Assembly: GCF_900116415.1 (NCBI RefSeq)
Contig: NZ_FPAP01000001.1
Location: forward strand, 1,240,001 to 1,304,000
Origin: Chryseobacterium formosense
GTDB lineage: Bacteria; Bacteroidota; Bacteroidia; Flavobacteriales; Weeksellaceae
Direction of reading: 5' to 3'
DNA length: 64,000 bases
The stretch's first letter is position 1, and the number at the start of each line of letters is the position of its first letter. The notes beneath the pieces are model-generated. The model saw only the letters and a list, made by a program, of their open reading frames with translations, searched no databases and was not told the DNA's origin. Of this stretch, positions 17,944 to 25,856 are shown in pieces. Both the position numbers and the translations under genes were made by a program.

Positions 17944-17987
17944 CGAAGGTGAAAAGTCAGTGCTTGATATAATCTTAAATCTTAGAT

Positions 17988-18024
17988 GCTTAAAATTAAT
18001 GATGACTTCTAATTAATTTTAAGC
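17988..18024. repeat. Inverted repeat, 13-bp arms
   Basis: GCTTAAAATTAAT and ATTAATTTTAAGC separated by 11 bases, perfect arms, no T-tract. Possibly a folded transcript end or a relic; function unknown. Confidence 0.35.
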
Positions 18025-18086
18025 TTTAAGTGATCTAGGTTTTCTAATAATGGTGATTAGAAGAGCGAAACGAGATGATTATTCTT

Positions 18087-18119
18087 AAAAATAATCCCGA
18101 AGCCAGCCGGGATTATTTT
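18087..18119 (-). terminator. Intrinsic terminator of the SDR gene
   Basis: AAAATAATCCCG and CGGGATTATTTT around AAGCCAGC, 25 bases past the stop codon of the gene at 18145. A/T flanks on both sides allow action in both directions. Confidence 0.75.
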
Positions 18120-18144
18120 TGAGTAATACAGCCTTATCCACCTT

Positions 18145-18879
18145 TTACCATGGGCATTCATGTTTTTCAGGATCATGGTCTTCGCTTATAAACTTTTTTG
18201 TAGGTATGTTTTTATTGAGAACGGTATGAACAATTGTATTCGCCGCTTCATCAGGCGTACCGGTGCCCTGATTATTGGTAAGGTCAGTTTTTATAAATCC
18301 CGGATCAATCAGGTGAACCCGAAATTTCGGGAGTTGGTTGCCAAGAGAAATTGAATACATATTCAGCGCAGCTTTAGATACTGCATATACCATAAAAAGA
18401 TTGGCATTATCGTAATATTTCCAGTTCCTATCTCCATGGAGTGTCAGTGATCCAATACTTGAACTGATATTAATAATGTGTGGTTGCTCTGATTTTTCCA
18501 ATAGGTTTGTAAAGGCCTGAACGACACTTAGGGTTCCGAATAGATTAGTATTTAGAACTTTTTTAAACTCTGAAATTGTGGCATTAAGGGCATCTTGTGG
18601 TATACCTCCGGTAATGCCGACATTATTGATCAATACATCCAATCTCTCTGTTTTTTTACCAAGCCAGATTCGGGCATTTTTCACAGACACATCATCTGTA
18701 ATATCAATGAATACAACTTCACAGTGTATTAACCCCTCTGATTTTAATCGCTCCAACGCCTCTATACCCCGTTCCTCACTGCGACATCCGAGATACACAT
18801 AAAAGCCTTTTTGAAGAAGTTGTCTTGCGGTAGCAAATCCAATTCCTTTATTGGCTCCTGTAATAAATACTTTTTTCAT
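18145..18879 (-). CDS. SDR-family oxidoreductase
   Basis: 244 residues, a classical short-chain dehydrogenase: NADP(H)-loop TGANKGIG (residues 7-14), DVLINNVG (81-88), serine in INISSSIGS (about S140) and the catalytic Tyr/Lys in YAVSKAA (Y165, K169). It would oxidise or reduce an alcohol, aldehyde or ketone in the cytoplasm. A Crp-like palindrome 65 bases upstream and the Crp/Fnr gene immediately upstream on the same strand suggest that this regulator controls it. It ends before a strong terminator. The SDR fold is secure; the substrate is not. Confidence 0.9.
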   Translation of the reverse strand: MKKVFITGANKGIGFATARQLLQKGFYVYLGCRSEERGIEALERLKSEGLIHCEVVFIDITDDVSVKNARIWLGKKTERLDVLINNVGITGGIPQDALNATISEFKKVLNTNLFGTLSVVQAFTNLLEKSEQPHIINISSSIGSLTLHGDRNWKYYDNANLFMVYAVSKAALNMYSISLGNQLPKFRVHLIDPGFIKTDLTNNQGTGTPDEAANTIVHTVLNKNIPTKKFISEDHDPEKHECPW

Positions 18880-18935
18880 TTTTTATTGATTTAAAAATTT
18901 AATAGTGCAAATTTGGATCAACAAAAAATAAAATC

Positions 18936-18953
18936 TTTTCACATTTGTGAAAA
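18936..18953. promoter_or_regulatory. Crp/Fnr-like operator upstream of SDR gene
   Basis: TTTTCACA-TT-TGTGAAAA, a perfect palindrome with TGTGA half-sites as in Crp sites. It lies between the stop codon of the Crp/Fnr gene (18959) and the SDR start (18879). Position and neighbour make it a likely binding site of that regulator. Confidence 0.5.
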
Positions 18954-18958
18954 AGTGA

Positions 18959-19528
18959 TCAGCGAATGCTTTTTCTTACTCTGCTTAAGGATGGCTGTTT
19001 CATTCCTAGGTAAGATGCTACATAAGACAAAGGGATACGATTGACCATATTTGGATAATGTTTTATGAAAGACAAATATCGTTCGGTAGTATTTCTTGCA
19101 ATTAGGGAACTCCTTCTTTCCAATTTTTCCGATTTATGCCTGATAATTATTTTTTGAATGATGTCATTTAATCCGGAAACAGATTGTAATATCCCGTTCC
19201 AATCTTTTTTAAAAAAAACAATGAATGAGCAGTTTGTAATCGCTTGCAGATTTGCAATGGGAGTGGAACTTTTATCGGGATTATCCCAATCTGAGAGCCA
19301 ATGGTTTTTTTCCACAAAGTAATGAGTGATTTCATCTCCCTTATCGTTGTCGTTATAAACCCGCAGAATTCCCTCTACAAGAAAGCCAACGTATTTTGAA
19401 TTTCTTCCTGTTTCCCAAAAATAGTCACCTTTTTCAAGTTCTAAATTTTTTGCTTTATCTTTGATTAATTGAATTTCTTGCTGGCTGAGGTTTCCAAATT
19501 GCAACAGGAAATTTATAAATTCACTCAT
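18959..19528 (-). CDS. Crp/Fnr-family transcriptional regulator
   Basis: 189 residues with an N-terminal cyclic-nucleotide-binding beta-barrel (about 20-115, LELEKGDYFWETGRNSKYVG) and a short C-terminal helix-turn-helix (IPLSYVASYLGMKQPSLSRV). This is the Bacteroidetes Crp type that lacks Fnr cysteines and usually has no known ligand; such proteins often control a neighbouring oxidoreductase or exporter. It is followed on the same strand by an SDR gene with a Crp-like palindrome between them. Two full paralogues of another subtype (21774 and 39530) and a fragment (58325) are also present. Confidence 0.88.
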   Translation of the reverse strand: MSEFINFLLQFGNLSQQEIQLIKDKAKNLELEKGDYFWETGRNSKYVGFLVEGILRVYNDNDKGDEITHYFVEKNHWLSDWDNPDKSSTPIANLQAITNCSFIVFFKKDWNGILQSVSGLNDIIQKIIIRHKSEKLERRSSLIARNTTERYLSFIKHYPNMVNRIPLSYVASYLGMKQPSLSRVRKSIR

Positions 19529-19736
19529 TTCGCAAAGTTATCAAATCTCAAAAAACGACACAAATAGATTGACGGATGCGTAAATTTGAAAATTAGCAGA
19601 AATTTTATCCAAACAAACTTCACTAAGGTAATAAAAAAGATGGAAGCATTAAAGCTACGTCAAATTGGAAGTATTGAGTTTACTATTAAATAAATCTAAA
19701 GTTTCAAAAACAATAAAAAAATTCAAAGTAAATAAA

Positions 19737-20297
19737 ATGAAGAAAATTATAAAATATGCTTTCTTGACAATTATATCCCTTTCAATTCTTGTAATTGGTT
19801 ACTTTTTTTCAAAATGCAATAACATAAATATTGATGAAAACCTTGAAAATTCGAGCGGAATAAATAATCTTAATTCCAAAGTTTTTGATCAGGCTTTTAT
19901 AATGTTTGATTCTGCAAAAGTAAGAACAGATTTTGAAATTTTTGAAAAAGAGGATGACACAGTAAATTTCAATTTCGACGTACATAAAAGTCCAAATTCT
20001 GAAAACATTTATTCTATGACTTTTAACAGTGGAGATGGATTTTCAGGAGTAAATGTACATATACTTAAATACAGAAATTTCTCTTATACATCAATTGAAT
20101 CTTACAACGACAACAAAAGTATGTTTGATTTCCTCAAATTTGACAGATACACTTTAAAAAAACAAAAATTGACACTAAATAAATCTCAATATAAAAAAGG
20201 AGATAGTATTTTTGGGAAAATAGAATTGCAAATAAAATTCAACCCAACTGATTCAATTTTTACCTCCAAAGGATATTTTAGAAGTATTATTGAATAA
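19737..20297 (+). CDS. Hypothetical membrane-anchored protein
   Basis: 186 residues from ATG 19737 (MKKIIKYAFLTIISLSILVI). An in-frame start at 19665 would place charged residues before the signal anchor and is not favoured. One transmembrane helix (7-26) is followed by an extracytoplasmic domain with charged beta-like segments (FEIFEKEDDTVNFNFDVHKS). No family is recognised. It stands alone between a Crp/Fnr gene on the other strand and a long non-coding stretch, and is AT-rich like other accessory genes here. Confidence 0.6.
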   Translation: MKKIIKYAFLTIISLSILVIGYFFSKCNNINIDENLENSSGINNLNSKVFDQAFIMFDSAKVRTDFEIFEKEDDTVNFNFDVHKSPNSENIYSMTFNSGDGFSGVNVHILKYRNFSYTSIESYNDNKSMFDFLKFDRYTLKKQKLTLNKSQYKKGDSIFGKIELQIKFNPTDSIFTSKGYFRSIIE

Positions 20298-21038
20298 ATA
20301 TACTTAATAAAAGAATATTTCGCACATTGTCATTGAAATACTCGAATTAAGTAGGCAAAAGTATTTTTCTCTATATTTTCTCTTAATTTGTTTCATTAAA
20401 AATTAGTTACGCTTAATATAGATTAAATTTAGTTGAAGACAGCAGATCCCTCTCTAAAATTTCGTCATTAATAACAAATAAAATAATCTCAAAAAAAAAT
20501 CTACAAAACGCACCGGATTTAATTTTGAATCTATTAAAGAAAGCTTTTTAAAAGAGTAATGTGTGTAATTTCATCAAGTAATACTATAAACATGCTGTAA
20601 TTGGATAAAAACTCTTCAACCTGAGAATTGGTCACTTGCAAAATTTCTAAATCTCGATTGCCTGTTTAATCTGAATTAACTTTAAGGGATTTTAAATTAA
20701 CAAAATTGCGGTGTTTAAAAATATTTATTCTTAAAAAACGATGAAGTCAGTATTTGGTAGAATCTTTAATTTACAGTTATTATTCGTAGCTTTATCGTTA
20801 TGACTTTTGAAGAAAGTTGTGAATCATGATAGTTCTATTGATTTTAAAATTAGGTGCAATTAAATATTAACTGACCATTGGAAACCTCTATATCATATTG
20901 AATGATTATAATTTCGATCAGAACAATGAGGATGAAAATGAAGTGTTAAGTGAATATTTAGTTCATAAATTAATGATGTTAGTAAGGAAAAAAAACTTAT
21001 AAAGTAAAGATGACGACATCTGCCATTATAATATAAAA
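20298..21038. other. Long intergenic stretch without a gene
   Basis: 740 bases of very AT-rich sequence. A plus-strand frame of about 40 codons (..DYNFDQNNEDENEVLSEYL.., ending near 21001) lacks a start and is probably chance or a relic. No repeats, hairpins or RNA genes were recognised before the terminator at 21039. Confidence 0.4.
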
Positions 21039-21066
21039 AAAAGACTTGAATTATTTCAAGTCTTTT
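21039..21066 (-). terminator. Intrinsic terminator of YciE-like gene
   Basis: AAAGACTTGAA-ATTAT-TTCAAGTCTTTT, flanked by an A-tract read as T-tract on the minus strand, 24 bases past the stop of the gene at 21090. Confidence 0.75.
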
Positions 21067-21089
21067 CATAAGCTGGATATCGAATTGTG

Positions 21090-21662
21090 TTACTCTTTAG
21101 AAGCTTGCAGATTTATTTCTGAAACTGCTAATTTGGTTAAAAGAGTATCACAATTTTTCTCTTCATCTAACGTTTGTTGTAGTATTCCCATCGCTTCTGT
21201 TTCCCCTAATAATTCGCAATAAGAAATCAGGGTTCCATATGATGCTATTTCGTAATGCTCTACTTTTTGGGCTGCTGCAATAATTCCTGCATCTCTTACA
21301 GCACCTGGTTCAGTTTCTTCCATGATACTTTCACCTTCCTTTATTAATCCTTCCATGGCATCACATTTTTCAGCTTTTGCTTTTTCTCCTAACGCTTCAA
21401 AAACCTGCTCTAGACGGTTAATTTGTTCGTCTGTTTCGTTTTTGTGATTGTTAATTGAATCTTTAAGTTTCGTCGAAGTAGCATTTTTTTCCATTTTGAG
21501 CAATGCTTTTGATAGATGCTTTTCAGCCCAGTAAATGTCTTTTAAGCCATCTACTAAAAATTCTCTTAAGTTTTCTGCTGCATCATTTGATGGTTTTGTT
21601 TGACCCTTTGCAGTTTTTGTTTCTTTTGTGTCTGTTGTTTTAGACTGTTTTGCAGTTGCCAT
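21090..21662 (-). CDS. YciE/DUF892-type ferritin-like protein
   Basis: 190 residues. A Lys/Thr-rich tail (1-28) precedes a four-helix ferritin-like domain: LREFLVDGLKDIYWAEKHLSKA, then NRLEQVFEALGEKAK, AEKCDAMEGLIKEGE and VRDAGIIAAAQKVEHYEIAS with carboxylate and histidine ligands for a di-metal site. YciE/YciF proteins are general-stress induced; the family is proposed to have ferroxidase-like activity. A paralogue lies at 53749-54297 and shares these motifs nearly unchanged. The gene is single and ends at its own terminator. The basic tail could contact DNA (inference). Confidence 0.9.
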   Translation of the reverse strand: MATAKQSKTTDTKETKTAKGQTKPSNDAAENLREFLVDGLKDIYWAEKHLSKALLKMEKNATSTKLKDSINNHKNETDEQINRLEQVFEALGEKAKAEKCDAMEGLIKEGESIMEETEPGAVRDAGIIAAAQKVEHYEIASYGTLISYCELLGETEAMGILQQTLDEEKNCDTLLTKLAVSEINLQASKE

Positions 21663-21773
21663 AATAATTTATTTGATTTGGTTTGTCAATTTAATACTAA
21701 AATCAAGCCATGATCGATAATTAAAAGTAATCTTATAAATTTATAGTAATACGAATATATTATTCCGATACAT

Positions 21774-22370
21774 TTAAAACATGATTTTACGATTTTTAAT
21801 TTGGAGCTTTTTTTCTCGCTCTAATTTTTTAATTGTTCTGATGGTAGTTTCCACGCAGAGTCCTGTGAGTGAAGCTAATTGTTGTCTCGTAAGCGGTACT
21901 TCAAATGTATAGCGTGCTTGGTTTTCTTGCTCCTTTTTCATCATTACGAGAACCTCTGTTAATCTTTCCGCAGCATTATGACTCGATATTTTTTGCATCA
22001 GAACAAATTTTCGGTAAAGCCGCTCGGCGAGTGATTTACAAATATTTAGATAGATTTCAGGATTTACTGCCAAAAACGATAGTAAAGACGTTTTACAAAC
22101 CTTGATAATGATACACTGCGTCAGAGCAATTGCATTCATAGGATAGGCCTTTTCGGTAAAAAGCATGGATTCACCAACAGCATCTTTAGAAGTTAGGATA
22201 TTTTGAATGAATTCTTTACCGTCAGTGTTGTAATTGTTGAGTTTCACATCGCCTGTTACTACCTGATAGTAGAACTGCGGGCTGCCTCTTTCACGAAATA
22301 TATAATCTCCGGGATTATAATCTTCTTCTGTCGCTCCCATGGAGTGCAGAAGTTCTTCTTTGATAGACAT
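21774..22370 (-). CDS. Crp/Fnr-family transcriptional regulator
   Basis: 198 residues: cNMP-binding-like barrel (about 15-125, with YNPGDYIFRERGSPQFYYQV) and C-terminal winged helix (PLTRQQLASLTGLCVETTIR). It is close in sequence and length to the protein at 39530-40126 (EVPLTRKQIANLTGLRVET), so the two are paralogues. No Fnr-type N-terminal cysteines are seen. It is transcribed towards the YciE-like gene and lies 112 bases upstream of it on the same strand, so it might control it (inference). Confidence 0.88.
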   Translation of the reverse strand: MSIKEELLHSMGATEEDYNPGDYIFRERGSPQFYYQVVTGDVKLNNYNTDGKEFIQNILTSKDAVGESMLFTEKAYPMNAIALTQCIIIKVCKTSLLSFLAVNPEIYLNICKSLAERLYRKFVLMQKISSHNAAERLTEVLVMMKKEQENQARYTFEVPLTRQQLASLTGLCVETTIRTIKKLEREKKLQIKNRKIMF

Positions 22371-22841
22371 AATATAATTTTTTATGATGGGTGTAGTTCG
22401 AATTGCTGTATAAATCTATCATTAAATCATCAGATTAGTACGGAAATCGTAGCGTGCTGTATGTTACCGAATGATGATGGCAACAATCTAAAGAGAAAGT
22501 ATAAAGCGGGTCATGAAGATCAAGTGTAGTGTCTCTTTCGTTTATATGTACGAGACGACTTCTATTATATGATTGCCATTGCTCCTTAATTAGAACAGTG
22601 ACGAGATGTTAAATCGTTAACATTAAGTATTTGATAAATTTACACATTTAAGTTAAATAGTTATATGTTTCAAATCATAATATGAATTATTTAAATTTGA
22701 ATATGTTTATGATAGTTTTGTAAATTAGCAGTAAACTGCTTCCACAATAAATGTTTAAGAGTAAGTTTATAATTGACATTATGTTAATTGGCATTGAGAA
22801 GAGAAACTTCAAAAAACGATTTCTAAACTCCTAAATGATAA
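22371..22841. other. Intergenic, no gene
   Basis: AT-rich. A plus-strand stretch ending near 22529 (..IVACCMLPNDDGNNLKRKYK..) looks protein-like but is antisense to the regulator gene in its first half and has no start of its own. Nothing else recognised. Confidence 0.35.
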
Positions 22842-23131
22842 ATAATGAAAATAAATAGTATGTTATTGTACGTTTCGAAATAGAAATAAAGGATTTTGAA
22901 AACCTTTACTCGCTTATGAAAAGCTTTTTTTAAAGAAGAAGTAAGTGTAACTCCAGGGTTTATATCTTCTCGTATTCTTAGTAGCGAAGATAAATCCAAG
23001 GTAATTAATTACGCAACTTGGGTATCGGAAGATGCATTTGAAAAAGTTTGCTAAAGAAATTGTATCAAAATCCGAAATTTCAAAAAAATTGCTTTCTTTA
23101 ATCCAAGCAGAGAAACTTTTTACGAAGTAGA
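22842..23131 (+). pseudogene. Antibiotic-biosynthesis-monooxygenase (ABM) fold protein, frameshifted copy 1
   Basis: Frames join as YVIVRFEIEIKDFENLYSLM, (shift) KEEVSVTPGFISSRILSSED, KSKVINYATWVSEDAFEKF, (shift) AKEIVSKSEISKKLLSLIQA and a stop at about 23131. The PGFISSR..S...VINYATW pattern is that of small ABM/quinol monooxygenase-like dimers of about 100 residues. At least two frameshifts break it. The same gene, equally broken, is present at 32334-32560. Confidence 0.6.
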
Positions 23132-23301
23132 ATATTTTAGCATTTCATAATCTTTAGCATAGATATAATTAAAAGTAACTTTTTTACTAAAGAATACTAT
23201 CATAGAAGACAACTCCTTTAGAGCCTCAATAAACGATTCAATATTTTTAGAATATTAGGATTTATACTTACCTTGTTCGATATAAATTATAAATATGTCA
23301 T

Positions 23302-23574
23302 ATGAAGTTAAAATGCACTACTAGTGGTTTAATTTATCTTAAACAGACAATTATTGTAAGTATTAAAAGACCAAATTCTTTAGAAGGTGCAAAAGTATTA
23401 GGTAAGCCAGTTCTAATTAACGCTTGTAATGTTATTTTTTTAAGTCACAATACTGGTGGGCAGGTTACATTTTTCATGCAAAATGGTTTTGAAATATCAG
23501 TTAACACATTTTTCTCGGAAGCTGAGCAGATTTTAAATAGTGCAATACAAGGCAGAGAGGATGAAATAAATTAG
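23302..23574 (+). CDS. Small hypothetical protein
   Basis: 90 residues starting MKLKCTTSGLIYL. It alternates beta-like hydrophobic segments (VSIKRPNSLEGAKVLGKPVL, NVIFLSHNTGGQVTFFMQNG) with an acidic, helical C-terminus. No signal peptide, no recognised family. It is isolated, preceded by a pseudogene and followed by the convergent reductase operon, so it could be a real small protein or a relic. Confidence 0.4.
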   Translation: MKLKCTTSGLIYLKQTIIVSIKRPNSLEGAKVLGKPVLINACNVIFLSHNTGGQVTFFMQNGFEISVNTFFSEAEQILNSAIQGREDEIN

Positions 23575-23687
23575 TTATAAGAATTATAATTTATTTTTTG
23601 ACTTTAAAACTCACTATAACTATCAATGAATCTCATAAACTATGATAAATATTCAGTAGTTGATTACCTTGAACTTTAAGCGCTAAG

Positions 23688-24338
23688 TTATTTTTGATTG
23701 CCAATTAATTTTAAATCTTCAATTTCTAGAATTTTTTTTTCGTATCCAATTGCCAATGTCTGGATTAGTCCATTTACAAGTTCATCATAGCTCAAAGTTT
23801 GCTTTGGAAATACCAACGGATAGATAAGATTAATTCCCTTATAAATTAAACTCACATTCTGTTGCGCTTTTAATGGAATGATGAAGCCTGGTCGGAAACT
23901 GTATGATGCTCTAAAATTTAGTTTGTTTAACGCGTTCTCTGTTTTGCCTTTTATTCTTGCCCACATAACTCTTCCATTTTCCGAGCTATCGGCGTAAACG
24001 CCTGATAAGTAAAAGAAGATCATATCAGCATTCAAGTTCGCAAGCGCTTTTGCAAACATCATTGTTGTATAAAAAGTGATATGATTATATTTATCCTCAC
24101 TCATACCAAATGAGCTTATCCCAGCACAGAAGAAACAGCCATCATAAGCAGTCAGCCAATCGTTGAACGCCTCCAAATTTGTAAAATCCTTTACTATCAG
24201 TTCAGTAAGTTTTGGGTGCCTTAGAGGAGAAGCTCTTCTATTGACCATTAATACTTCCGTAATATCAGGGTGTTTTAGAGTGGTCAAAAGAACGCCTTCA
24301 CCGATCATTCCTGTTGCTCCGGTAATTATTATCTTCAT
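23688..24338 (-). CDS. NAD(P)-binding (atypical SDR/epimerase-like) protein
   Basis: 216 residues with the N-terminal Rossmann loop ITGATGMIGEGVL (residues 4-16) and no classical YxxxK; YLSGVYADSS and RIKGKTENAL occupy the corresponding region. This matches the small atypical SDR/NAD-dependent epimerase group often annotated as semialdehyde-dehydrogenase-like. It is the last gene of a SnoaL-TetR-reductase operon, 11 bases after the TetR gene, so it is probably under that repressor. A role in handling a toxic or secondary metabolite is likely but the substrate is unknown. Confidence 0.82.
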   Translation of the reverse strand: MKIIITGATGMIGEGVLLTTLKHPDITEVLMVNRRASPLRHPKLTELIVKDFTNLEAFNDWLTAYDGCFFCAGISSFGMSEDKYNHITFYTTMMFAKALANLNADMIFFYLSGVYADSSENGRVMWARIKGKTENALNKLNFRASYSFRPGFIIPLKAQQNVSLIYKGINLIYPLVFPKQTLSYDELVNGLIQTLAIGYEKKILEIEDLKLIGNQK

Positions 24339-24349
24339 ACTCTAATTTT

Positions 24350-24922
24350 TTATTTCACCCTGAGTTCAATCATCTTCCAAAACATACAGAATGTGTCCTC
24401 AATGATGGTTTGCTGCGCTTTTTTGGTAAATTTTGCTGATAAAAGATATTGATTTGCACCAAATACATGATTACTAATTAAAATGTATAATAAATAAACA
24501 TCAGTATCGATTATCTGGTGTTGCTCGATAGCTGAATGAAATATCTTTAAAACCGGTGCAATCTGTTTGTTGATCTCTTCATTTCCAATCTTTTTTAAAT
24601 AAGGCGAATTGGTGAATTGCGCCAGAAATAAAAACTCATTTTGATGAGTAAGTGACCATTTTAGAGACTCTTTATAATAGGTTTTAAGCATTTCCTTTGT
24701 AGATGTTACATTAGCGAGTGCAGCATTGATATGTTCGGCAGCTGACTCTTTCAGTCTTAAATAGAGTGACAAAACCAGATCATCCTTGGTTGGAAAAAAA
24801 TAAAATAGAGTTCCGGTTGCTATGCCTGCCTCTTTTGCTATTCTACTTGTTGGTGTATCATTAAAGCCCTGAGAAACAAATAATTTTAAAGCAGTTTGAA
24901 GTAATATTTCTTTTTTATCCAT
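24350..24922 (-). CDS. TetR-family repressor
   Basis: 190 residues. The N-terminal helix-turn-helix is clear (LLQTALKLFVSQGFNDTPTS, IAKEAGIATGTLFYFFPTKD, residues 7-47); the C-terminal ligand domain is variable. It lies between the SnoaL-like gene and the NAD(P)-binding gene, all on the minus strand, and two perfect inverted repeats lie in front of it and of the SnoaL gene. It most likely represses its own operon until a small molecule binds. Ligand not deducible. Confidence 0.9.
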   Translation of the reverse strand: MDKKEILLQTALKLFVSQGFNDTPTSRIAKEAGIATGTLFYFFPTKDDLVLSLYLRLKESAAEHINAALANVTSTKEMLKTYYKESLKWSLTHQNEFLFLAQFTNSPYLKKIGNEEINKQIAPVLKIFHSAIEQHQIIDTDVYLLYILISNHVFGANQYLLSAKFTKKAQQTIIEDTFCMFWKMIELRVK

Positions 24923-24943
24923 TAGTTATTTTCTTTTAAATAT

Positions 24944-24975
24944 GATCGAAGTATAAAAGCAGTTATACTTCGATC
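24944..24975. promoter_or_regulatory. 13-bp perfect inverted repeat before TetR gene
   Basis: GATCGAAGTATAA-AAGCAG-TTATACTTCGATC, 21 bases upstream of the TetR start and 18 bases after the SnoaL stop. It has no T-tract on the minus strand, so an operator is at least as likely as a terminator. Confidence 0.45.
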
Positions 24976-24993
24976 GTACTTATAAATTATTTA

Positions 24994-25404
24994 TTAATAC
25001 TTCATATTATCCATTGGACGACAAAATAGTTCATTAACCATAATGGTATCAAGATATTCGTAAAACCCACTTATTAAGTTATCTTTAAAAGTTAAAAGCA
25101 ATATTACATCGTTTTTATAGATACGACCATCCTTTCTTGTTCCACGAATATGAACAGAAAGTGCTGCCCGTTCTTCATCCGCCGTAACTGATTGCAACGT
25201 CATTTTCATCCCTTCAGGAAATCTTTCTGCTACAATTTCCCATAGTTTTGCCTGGTTTTCTGCTGACTGATATCCGCCAAACGGCCATAACCCCTCACCA
25301 CTCAACCAATAAACAGAATCAACAGTCTTTAATTTATTCATTTCATCAAATTTTCCCGCTGCCATTGCTTCGAAATACTGTATTGCAATTTCTCTTGATT
25401 TCAT
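24994..25404 (-). CDS. SnoaL-like/NTF2-fold protein
   Basis: 136 residues starting MKSREIAIQYFEAMAAGKFD, the typical first helix of SnoaL/NTF2-fold proteins, followed by a curved beta sheet (TLQSVTADEERAALSVHIRG, NDVILLLTFKDNLISGFYEY). Members are ketosteroid-isomerase-like enzymes or small-ligand binders. It heads the operon with the TetR repressor and the NAD(P)-binding protein, suggesting modification or sequestration of a small compound. No catalytic residues can be assigned with confidence. Confidence 0.8.
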   Translation of the reverse strand: MKSREIAIQYFEAMAAGKFDEMNKLKTVDSVYWLSGEGLWPFGGYQSAENQAKLWEIVAERFPEGMKMTLQSVTADEERAALSVHIRGTRKDGRIYKNDVILLLTFKDNLISGFYEYLDTIMVNELFCRPMDNMKY

Positions 25405-25417
25405 ATTTTAAAATTTA

Positions 25418-25437
25418 GTGACTGTTTAGTCAGTCAC
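25418..25437. promoter_or_regulatory. TetR-type operator before SnoaL gene
   Basis: GTGACTG-TTTAGT-CAGTCAC, perfect 7-base arms, ending 14 bases before the start codon at 25404. The TGACTG..CAGTCA shape is common for TetR-family sites; a TetR gene is in the same operon. Confidence 0.55.
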
Positions 25438-25856
25438 CACAAATATATAAATATTTAATTTACTAACAAATGAAATCGTTTAAAATCATGAACTCCAGCA
25501 TTCACCTTAGTACGGGATCCTATATTAGGATAATAGTATAGTTATTGCTCAAACGTTCTTCAAATTTTTTGGTTAAAACTAACCATTGACTTTTAACGGG
25601 TAATCTCCTCTCCAGTTGGAAAGAAGTACCATGATTACAAACACATTTTCAAAAGTTTACTTTTTACAGTAATTACCGTTTTTATTCACATATAGGAAGA
25701 TATCCATTTAGATTAGGACTTATAAAACCATGTTGGTAACATATAAAATGATCAATGCTGGCAAACAGTAATCAATTGAGCAAGTCACCTCTATTCCTAC
25801 CGGAAAAACTTTCACGGACAATCATTTGAATAATATCCTTAAAACGATTAGTATAT
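25438..25856. other. Intergenic, no gene
   Basis: Spacer between the SnoaL operon promoter and the end of the outer-membrane barrel gene. It contains scattered short open stretches on both strands without a conserved pattern. No strong hairpin seen. Confidence 0.4.

Noticed and set aside
20868..21001. Acidic plus-strand frame of about 40 codons
   Set aside because: No start codon, no homology recognised, surrounded by AT-rich spacer.
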